From: Paenibacillus tyrphae
GTDB taxonomy: Bacteria > Bacillota > Bacilli > Paenibacillales > NBRC-103111
Length of the DNA: 64,000 nt
Direction: 5' to 3'
Assembly: GCF_000722545.1 (NCBI RefSeq)
Contig: NZ_JNVM01000051.1
Span: 1-64,000, forward strand
The position numbers were made by a program, and so were the translations under genes. The stretch's first letter is position 1. Each line of letters opens with the position of its first letter. The notes beneath the pieces are model-generated. The model saw only the letters and a list, made by a program, of their open reading frames with translations, was not told where the DNA came from and did not search any database. Shown here piece after piece: positions 58,720-64,000 of this stretch.

Positions 58720-58793
58720 GCTAATCCTATCCTGAAAGCATCGTGTATAACGATTTTTTCTTAGGAAGATAGGATTAGTAGATCACTGGCTTT
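58708..58793 (-). promoter_or_regulatory. Leader hairpin 1 / attenuator of vat-vgb
   Basis: On the minus strand CTAATCCTATC (plus 58768-58778) pairs perfectly with GATAGGATTAG (plus 58721-58731). AAAGCC (plus 58788-58793) can also pair with GGCTTT just before a U-run (plus 58708-58713). The second arm can instead pair with TCCTATCC of terminator 3 (8 bp), and the first arm with GGATTAG of its other side (7 bp). These mutually exclusive stems are the hallmark of transcription attenuation. Confidence 0.75.
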
Positions 58794-58822
58794 TGGTCAC
58801 CCTTTCGTTATTGCTTGTAGCC

Positions 58823-58851
58823 ATTTTACCACAAATAAAAAGTCGTGAAAA
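58823..58851 (-). promoter_or_regulatory. Promoter of the vat leader
   Basis: On the minus strand TTTTCA (plus 58846-58851), 17 bases, TAAAAT (plus 58823-58828). Transcription would start around 58815, making a leader of about 275 bases. Confidence 0.55.
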
Positions 58852-58869
58852 CCGACTACTACGAATATA

Positions 58870-58888
58870 AATTCGTGATTGACGAATT
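58870..58888. repeat. 7-bp inverted repeat between vat leader and lactonase gene
   Basis: AATTCGT (58870-58876) and ACGAATT (58882-58888) around GATTG lie in the divergent intergenic region, 24 bases before the lactonase start. It is a possible operator. Confidence 0.4.
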
Positions 58889-58911
58889 GCTTGAAGGAGT
58901 GGAGTTCTAAT

Positions 58912-60015
58912 ATGGAAATAGCAAACAAGTATTCTCGAACGAGCATGGTTTACATTATGACCAATATGGAAGGCATGAATGAAGTCATTGCTTTTTACCG
59001 GGACATGAATGGTATACTCACCTTTACGGGCTCTTACCCAACATATGGGAAAGGTACTGGTACAAAGAAAGTTTCATCTGCAACAGCAAACGATGGCATC
59101 GATCCCCTTATATCTCAAAGCTCACTATTTTTATCCCGCGATGGCCGCTTCCTATTTGCAGTTAATGCAGGCAGCAACAGTATCAGCAGTTTCAGCATAA
59201 CCGATAGCGGGGGACTCGTTCTCGTGGATGTGAAACCTTCGGGAGGCGCTCAGCCCAATAGCCTGGAGGTGTTTGGTGATCTGCTCTATGTTTCCAATGT
59301 GGGAAATGCCACCAATAATTTTGCATCCAATATCACGGGTTTTCGCATAGAAAATAACGGACATCTTACTCGTATTCCTGGGGCTACCCATTCGCTAAGT
59401 ACGATCACTGCTCAGCCGGCACAGGTTTTATTCACTCCGGATGGCAGTAAAATCGTTGTACCGGAGTTTACTACAGACCAAATAAGTGTATTCCATGTTA
59501 ATAAAAATCATACGGTGACAGGACCAATTATTAACGATTCCAGTGGTATAAGACCGTTTGGCTCTTGTTTTTTATCCTCAGGAATCCTTTTAGTTACGGA
59601 GGTAGGTTCTAGCGCGCTATCCTCCTATTCCGTGAGTGCAAACGGGCAGCTTCGTGTAATCAGCGGCTCTGTACGGAACGGCCAGAAAACAGCATGCTGG
59701 GTCGCAACTGCGAGGAATGAACGTTTTGCATTTACCACTAATACCTTAAGTGGCACAATATCCACCTACCGTATAGATGGCAGCGGAACGCTGACGGCTC
59801 TCGGACATATTGCTAGTACACCGGAAGGCACACCTACCGGCCTGCCAATCGATGCCGGAGTGAGTAAAGATGGACGCAATTTTTACACCCTTAACGGGAA
59901 TCAGGGCACAGTCTCGGTATTTCATATCAGGGATGACGGTAGGCTAGTCAGATTGCAGGTTGCCGCATGGACCTCCTCTCCGTATTTTGGATCACAAGGT
60001 TTAGCTGTTTTTTGA
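58912..60015 (+). CDS. Lactonase-family beta-propeller protein
   Basis: A 367-residue seven-bladed propeller of the 6-phosphogluconolactonase/YkgB-type lactonase family (FLSRDGRFLFAVNAGSNSISSF, PAQVLFTPDGSKIVVPEFTTDQISVF, KDGRNFYTLNGNQGTVSVFHI). It has no signal peptide. Whether it is an active lactonase or only shares the fold is unclear. The ATG at 58912 has GAAGGAGTGGAG upstream. It is divergent from vat-vgb, which also encodes a propeller enzyme acting on a cyclic ester. Confidence 0.82.
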   Translation: MEIANKYSRTSMVYIMTNMEGMNEVIAFYRDMNGILTFTGSYPTYGKGTGTKKVSSATANDGIDPLISQSSLFLSRDGRFLFAVNAGSNSISSFSITDSGGLVLVDVKPSGGAQPNSLEVFGDLLYVSNVGNATNNFASNITGFRIENNGHLTRIPGATHSLSTITAQPAQVLFTPDGSKIVVPEFTTDQISVFHVNKNHTVTGPIINDSSGIRPFGSCFLSSGILLVTEVGSSALSSYSVSANGQLRVISGSVRNGQKTACWVATARNERFAFTTNTLSGTISTYRIDGSGTLTALGHIASTPEGTPTGLPIDAGVSKDGRNFYTLNGNQGTVSVFHIRDDGRLVRLQVAAWTSSPYFGSQGLAVF

Positions 60016-60017
60016 TT

Positions 60018-60917
60018 CTATTTACTTTTAGACGCTGCACTCCCCATAATCAAGGAAATCAATATGATCATTAAAGCAAACCACGTCTTTGCATCGATCT
60101 GATCTCCTAATAAAATTGTACCGAGAATAACTCCAATCACTGGAACAAAATAATTAGTTAGCGATGCAAAAGCAGATCCGGATTGCTTAATGAGCTGATT
60201 AAACATCATGTAGACGATTCCTGCATGGAAAACTCCGAGAATAAGTAGAGAAAGCATTTCAATGAAAGTCAGACTCATGCTTAGCGGATTTTCCAACAGA
60301 AAGCTTGCTGGAATCAGAACAATCGATGCAATAATTAGAACATTTCTCATCGCCAGTACGGAGGACATTGGCGGCAGCTTTTCAATTAGGACCAAAGATA
60401 CCGCAAAGCTTAGTGAAGCAATGATCAGAGCAGGCATTCCCCATAAACTCTGATTCGTAAAGTTGACGGTTAGGGATGGCAAGATCATTAGGAGAATACC
60501 AATAAAGCCAACGCCAATACTTAAGAAATGCATCAAACGTAATCGGCTAATTCTAAAGATAAACAAAATAAGCAGCGTAAAAATGGGAACCGTCCCCATA
60601 ATAATGGAAGCAATGCTGCTGGATACCCGTTGCTGCCCCCACCCGATTAAGAAAAAAGGAATAATCGCTTCAAATAAAGCAATGGCAACATAAAGAACTC
60701 TCACCCTCTTATTTTGATAAGTGGAAGAAGGCTGACTTTGCTCTTTCTTGGTAAATAAGAAGAAATGAATCAAGGCTAATGTAATAGCTCCAACAAGCGC
60801 CTTTACTGCTGCAAGTGTAACCGGAGGCACTTTAGAGATAATAAGATCTACAAAGAAAAATTGCGAACCCCATATTAAGCTGATTCCTGTTAAAAATAAG
60901 ATGCTTTTTATTTTCAC
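60018..60917 (-). CDS. EamA/DMT-family transporter
   Basis: A 299-residue ten-span drug/metabolite transporter with two EamA repeats (ISLIWGSQFFFVDLIISKVPPVTL, and GVFHAGIVYMMFNQLIKQSGSAFASLTNYFVPVIGVILG in the second half). It probably exports a small metabolite. The start is a GTG at 60917 with AGAGGGG 10 bases upstream. It is convergent with the lactonase gene, only two bases apart, with no terminator visible between. Confidence 0.88.
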   Translation of the reverse strand: MKIKSILFLTGISLIWGSQFFFVDLIISKVPPVTLAAVKALVGAITLALIHFFLFTKKEQSQPSSTYQNKRVRVLYVAIALFEAIIPFFLIGWGQQRVSSSIASIIMGTVPIFTLLILFIFRISRLRLMHFLSIGVGFIGILLMILPSLTVNFTNQSLWGMPALIIASLSFAVSLVLIEKLPPMSSVLAMRNVLIIASIVLIPASFLLENPLSMSLTFIEMLSLLILGVFHAGIVYMMFNQLIKQSGSAFASLTNYFVPVIGVILGTILLGDQIDAKTWFALMIILISLIMGSAASKSK

Positions 60918-61029
60918 ATCATATATCCCCTCTGCAATTTACATTCAGCTCGTCTTAAGCTAAAAGGTTCCTTACTCATACCCCGCACGCCTGCAAATGA
61001 TCATATTGGAGATTGGGAATGGGCCTGTA

Positions 61030-61136
61030 CTACCTTAGTGTCTCGGACTTGTTGAGCAGCGGCACCTCGACCGTGACCGCCTCGCTCGCCGGTTTCAGTT
61101 CCTTGGTCTTGGTGCCTTCCCAACTCGTAATTGATC
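61030..61136 (-). pseudogene. C-terminal remnant of an unidentified gene
   Basis: Just past the hydrolase stop a frame in another register continues to a TAG at 61030, encoding SWEGTKTKELKPASEAVTVEV and ending LLNKSETLR. It has clear coding-like composition but no start. It looks like the tail of a gene cut by insertion of the hydrolase segment. The family is not recognised. Confidence 0.4.
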
Positions 61137-61958
61137 CTAAGCTGACGTGGTGCTCGTCGGCGCTGCGCCCAGAAAGGTAATGACGGCCTCGTTGAATACC
61201 GCAGCCGAATCCGCATTGGAAATATGTGCGGCGCCCTGGATCTCGACATAGCGGGCATCCGAAACGCGATCGGCCATACGCCGGGAAACAGCTGGCGGTG
61301 ACATGCGGTCCTGCTCGCCTGCGATGAACAGGACGGGCATGGAAAGGGAAGCCAGGCGCGTGGTCGCATCGAAGCCGACAATCCCCTCCGCCACATGGGC
61401 GAGCGATTGTCCGTCGGCCGTCGCCGCCAGGCCGTGCCAAACCTGATAGGTCTTCATCCCTTCCGCGCTGGCCCGGAAGGCTTCGTGGACATTCATGGGC
61501 CAGATGCCTTCAAAGCGCTTAACCGGACCGTCTTCCCCGCGGAACGTTCTAGCCCATCCTTCAGCCATCGTCCGGAACTCCTCCGTTGCCGTCGTATCGA
61601 AGCTATTGGCGACGATGAGTTTCCCGACGCGCCGAGGCTGTGTGAGCGCAATCTCGAGCGCTACCATCCCGCCCAACGATAGGCCGATAATGTCGGCGGC
61701 TTCGATGGAAAGATGATCGAGGAGCGCGAGCACGTCCGCGGCGATGTCGGACACGCCGAACGGTCGGTCGAGCCTTGCCGAGGCACCGTGCCCGGCATGG
61801 TCCGGCACAATCACCCGAAATCCCGCCTCGACCAGCGGCGCTATCTGAGGCGCCCAGGCGCGACCGGAATTGCTGATGCCATGCAGCAGGACGACAGGAC
61901 GTCCAGATCCAAATTCGATGAAATAATTCCGGCGGTCGCCGTTAATATAGTAAGCCAT
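61137..61958 (-). CDS. Alpha/beta hydrolase (3-oxoadipate enol-lactonase-like)
   Basis: A 273-residue alpha/beta hydrolase: oxyanion VVLLHGISNSGRAW, nucleophile GLSLGGM, acid FIAGEQDRMSP and His in GAAHISN. It is closest in style to PcaD/esterase enzymes. GGGGAGG is 11 bases before the ATG. Its G+C content and codon choice (GCG, GCC, CGC, GGC) are far higher than those of its AT-rich neighbours, suggesting recent acquisition. There are no pathway genes nearby, so the substrate is unknown. Confidence 0.85.
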   Translation of the reverse strand: MAYYINGDRRNYFIEFGSGRPVVLLHGISNSGRAWAPQIAPLVEAGFRVIVPDHAGHGASARLDRPFGVSDIAADVLALLDHLSIEAADIIGLSLGGMVALEIALTQPRRVGKLIVANSFDTTATEEFRTMAEGWARTFRGEDGPVKRFEGIWPMNVHEAFRASAEGMKTYQVWHGLAATADGQSLAHVAEGIVGFDATTRLASLSMPVLFIAGEQDRMSPPAVSRRMADRVSDARYVEIQGAAHISNADSAAVFNEAVITFLGAAPTSTTSA

Positions 61959-62102
61959 GTTTCATCTACCTCCCCGTATCGATTACATATATAATACCCT
62001 TGCCCATTTCATTTTAATGGTGAGTACCAAGCGCTACAATCAATAAAAAACACATCTGTATCGGTACAGTTAGAGAGAGCCAAGTTATCTCATATAAACC
62101 AA

Positions 62103-62141
62103 ATGGCTGTAAACCCTTGTAATCCAAGGATTTACAGCCAT
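62103..62141. repeat. Long hairpin upstream of the RidA remnant
   Basis: ATGGCTGTAAA-C-CCTTG pairs with CAAGG-A-TTTACAGCCAT around TAATC: 16 pairs with one mismatch. There is no U-run, so it is not an ordinary terminator; it may be the end of a small repeat element. Confidence 0.6.
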
Positions 62142-62144
62142 ATC

Positions 62145-62330
62145 GCAACTATTTTAGCTTTTGAAAATGCAAGCTTCGCCAATCTAGTTAAACTCAATAT
62201 CTATTTAGTTCGTGGAAGCGACCCGCGAATTGGTTACAAAGCATTCCAAGAGGTAGCTGGTGTATTAGATAACGTTCCATTCACCGGAGTCGGGAGTAAA
62301 ATGAACGTCCGAGTAGAAGGCCTCCAATGA
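62145..62330 (+). pseudogene. RidA (YjgF) family fragment
   Basis: The translated stretch ASFANLVKLNIYLVRGSDPR, GYKAFQEV, VPFTGVGSKMNVRVEGLQ matches the middle and C-terminal part of RidA-like enamine deaminases. The N-terminal half is missing and replaced by the hairpin sequence. Its 3' end overlaps the convergent membrane-protein gene by 50 bases. It is a decayed remnant. Confidence 0.65.
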
Positions 62331-62649
62331 CAAAAACAATCGACAGCCAGATTCCATTCCCACTCGTAGCTAAATACGAAGGAATCAAAATATTCATTGC
62401 GACTTTCAGAGCAACAAACACGATGAGTATTCCAACTATCCAGAGTGTCTTCTTGCCCGATCCGATTTGCCCTCGTTTATTGAGAAATATTAGCCGTCCT
62501 TGAACCACCCCAGCTGCGATGCCCAATACAGTTACTGACAATAGCAAAATCCACTCTTTCGTTCCAATGCCATTCATCGTAAACGCCCACACGACTCCGA
62601 TAACAAGCAGCATCGCTCCGATGAAAAACGTTCGATCTAACCCTTTCAT
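62281..62649 (-). CDS. Small membrane protein of unknown function
   Basis: A 122-residue protein with four hydrophobic segments (FIGAMLLVIGVVWAFTM, WILLLSVTVLGIAAGVV, TLWIVGILIVFVALKVAMNI, IWLSIVFVIGGLLLG). No family is recognised. AAAGGAG is 11 bases before the ATG. It follows the GntR gene by 46 bases and is probably the last gene of the ABC/GntR operon. Confidence 0.75.
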   Translation of the reverse strand: MKGLDRTFFIGAMLLVIGVVWAFTMNGIGTKEWILLLSVTVLGIAAGVVQGRLIFLNKRGQIGSGKKTLWIVGILIVFVALKVAMNILIPSYLATSGNGIWLSIVFVIGGLLLGRSFYSRLR

Positions 62650-62695
62650 GACGATATAACTCCTTTGTGAGATCTTTGAAAAAGTACACTGGCTG

Positions 62696-63061
62696 TTAAT
62701 AAATCTTTTTCAATAATTCAATAACTTCATCTAGGGTGAGGCCAAAGGATTTGTAGTATGAAGTGTCGTTAACCATTTGCTTCAAAATCATTTCATTGCG
62801 TATTTGAAGCATTTCATCGGACGAGAATTCGGCTACAAAACACCCTTTACCTGTTACTGTATTGATCAAACCACATCGTTCGAGTTCTTCCCAAGCTTTC
62901 TTTACGGTGATGACACTAACACGAAGCTCTAGGGCGGCTTGTCGAATTGGCGGCAAACAATAGCCGCTTTCTAACTCGCCTTTTAGAATTTGGGCGCTGA
63001 TTTGTTCGAAAAGCTGCTGATAAATCGGTTTTTCGGATGTGTTCGAAATAGCTATGTTCAT
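62696..63061 (-). CDS. GntR-family regulator, YtrA subfamily
   Basis: A 121-residue winged-helix regulator (PIYQQLFEQISAQILKGELESG, IRQAALELRVSVITVKKAWEELE) with a short C-terminal tail. It overlaps the ABC permease gene by four bases (ATGA) and probably represses this operon. Such YtrA-type units respond to cell-envelope stress or peptide antibiotics in relatives; the inducer here is unknown. Confidence 0.9.
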   Translation of the reverse strand: MNIAISNTSEKPIYQQLFEQISAQILKGELESGYCLPPIRQAALELRVSVITVKKAWEELERCGLINTVTGKGCFVAEFSSDEMLQIRNEMILKQMVNDTSYYKSFGLTLDEVIELLKKIY

Positions 63062-63714
63062 TGGACTTCCACTTTTAGGAATCTTTTAATCCCAATCTGA
63101 CAAGCAATCATGGTGAATACAACAAATATCACGATTCCCGTGATCAGGATGGACGTTTGGAGCGCCATATTGTGGGCGCCGGTACCATTGAAAATGTCGG
63201 ACACAAAAGAATTTTGGATTCCGATCCACTGTGCAACTCCGGCAAAAAGCATAGCAGCTGAAACGGATGCGAACATTGCCCCGCCATATTTATATGCCGT
63301 CTTGTAATACATGGAAATAAAGATAATGTTGAAGATCGCAAGCATGACAAAACATAATCCCCAAAAACCCATGTGAGGCGCGAAGAAATGATTGGTCAGA
63401 TTCGGGTATAAGCGAATATTTATCATACCAAAGATCATTGCACTAACAATATGCAATAATTCCAGAATGACAATAACGAACACCCTTGCTTTCACCATGT
63501 CTTTTCTGGTTACAGGCATCATCGTAGTAAATATCAAATCGTTCTGCGCTCTAAATCCACTAAACATACTCGGTATAGTGATCCAGCAAAAATACAAAAT
63601 GACAATAAAATATAACCAACCGGGCACGAGCATTAAGGCGCCCATAAGAAGAGGCATTATAAACAACGTTGGACTTACGCCTAATTTCAAATCCTTCATT
63701 ACTAAGTTATACAT
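63058..63714 (-). CDS. ABC-2 type transporter permease
   Basis: A 218-residue permease with six hydrophobic segments of the short ABC-2 family (YNLVMKDLKLGVSP, IPSMFSGFRAQNDLIFTTMMPVTRKDMVKAR). It overlaps the ATPase gene on one side by eight bases and gntR on the other by four, so the three are translated together. Confidence 0.85.
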   Translation of the reverse strand: MYNLVMKDLKLGVSPTLFIMPLLMGALMLVPGWLYFIVILYFCWITIPSMFSGFRAQNDLIFTTMMPVTRKDMVKARVFVIVILELLHIVSAMIFGMINIRLYPNLTNHFFAPHMGFWGLCFVMLAIFNIIFISMYYKTAYKYGGAMFASVSAAMLFAGVAQWIGIQNSFVSDIFNGTGAHNMALQTSILITGIVIFVVFTMIACQIGIKRFLKVEVQ

Positions 63715-64000
63715 ACATATCCTCCTTTTTCGCGAAATAAATCATGATTTCCTCGAGACTCGGTGTGGCTGCTTTAATGTCGGAAGAGGGATCGAAGTCT
63801 CTGGAGTGAATCAGTCCTGTAAAGCCGAATGAATTTATTTTGTAGGAAATCAACTTTTCTTTCACCTGATTTAGCTGGCTTTCGTTGCCATTCAGCAGGC
63901 GATATGACGCAATAAATTCATCTTTCTCAGAACTGTTGATAATTTGTCCGTTATCGATAAAAGTAATAAAATCGGCGCATTTCTCCAAGTCAGATGTAAT
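63707..64000 (-). CDS. ABC transporter ATP-binding protein, C-terminal part (cut by window end)
   Basis: The visible 98 codons contain the end of an ATPase: ITSDLEKCADFITFIDNGQI (the region after the switch histidine) and a C-terminal domain typical of exporter ATPases with YtrA-type operons. Walker motifs lie beyond the window. It pairs with the permease downstream. Confidence 0.85.
   Translation of the reverse strand: MTSDLEKCADFITFIDNGQIINSSEKDEFIASYRLLNGNESQLNQVKEKLISYKINSFGFTGLIHSRDFDPSSDIKAATPSLEEIMIYFAKKEDMYV

Noticed and set aside
58783..58824. A 13-residue frame (MATSNNERVTKSQ) at the start of the vat leader as leader peptide
   Set aside because: Its ATG overlaps the predicted -10 box, so it would not be in the transcript, and it has no ribosome site.
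1..64000. CRISPR array, tRNA or rRNA genes, replication origin
   Set aside because: No regularly spaced repeats, no cloverleaf-type sequences and no DnaA-box cluster were seen on reading.

Overview
The window looks like a chromosomal segment of a spore-forming Firmicute close to Paenibacillus. The support is the mix of genes: Bacillus-type sporulation genes (ylbJ, yunB), a lytH-like peptidase, yycC, yutD, an ansR/ansA-like pair, and a yvfRSTU-like signalling/ABC operon. Strong AGGAGG-type ribosome binding sites and moderately high G+C fit as well. No rRNA, tRNA or CRISPR array was found.

Layout. 1-6.5 kb: the end of an IS3-type transposase, pepF, yycC, a membrane diguanylate cyclase, a DUF2225 protein, a truncated haemoglobin, a 29-codon membrane-peptide gene and ylbJ. 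6.5-12.6 kb: glycogen phosphorylase, then a yvfRSTU-like ABC transporter/two-component operon. 12.9-21 kb: housekeeping and sporulation genes (PilZ protein, NAD kinase, yutD, lipA, larB/larC, lytH, yunB). The C-terminal domain of LarC is a separate gene on the opposite strand. 21-29 kb: a zinc/cadmium P-type ATPase with its ArsR sensor, a secreted hydrolase, a GntR-DUF1648 pair and a TetR-HXXEE pair sharing one operator. 29-31.5 kb: an ECF-type sigma factor whose YcdB-like extension is split by a frameshift.

32-42 kb holds a peptide-binding lipoprotein and a divergent cluster of D-amino-acid/peptide enzymes: P1 peptidase, class-C serine hydrolase, M19 dipeptidase, D-amino acid aminotransferase, LysR regulator and M29 aminopeptidase. 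42-43.4 kb is a two-gene RRNPP quorum-sensing module, a TPR receptor whose stop overlaps the start of a 42-residue secreted pro-peptide ending in DNGVGG. 43.5-48 kb: YlmA-like ATPase, Lrp regulator with divergent MFS exporter, and asparaginase with divergent AnsR-like repressor. 48-56.8 kb is a long leftward operon under two palindromic LacI-type operators: an ABC importer, an unknown protein, a PHP (CehA-like) hydrolase, a glycerophosphodiesterase-like protein, the LacI regulator and a MATE exporter.

56.9-64 kb is more AT-rich and looks accessory. It carries a streptogramin A acetyltransferase (Vat) and streptogramin B lyase (Vgb) in one operon behind a leader with several intrinsic terminators and alternative pairings, which suggests antibiotic-induced attenuation. 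It also has a lactonase-fold protein, a DMT exporter, a G+C-rich alpha/beta hydrolase, a RidA remnant, and a GntR-ABC operon that runs off the window end.

Most notable are the quorum-sensing pair, the vat-vgb attenuator, the LarC halves on opposite strands, the sigma/YcdB frameshift gene, and the LacI-controlled phosphodiester-type operon.
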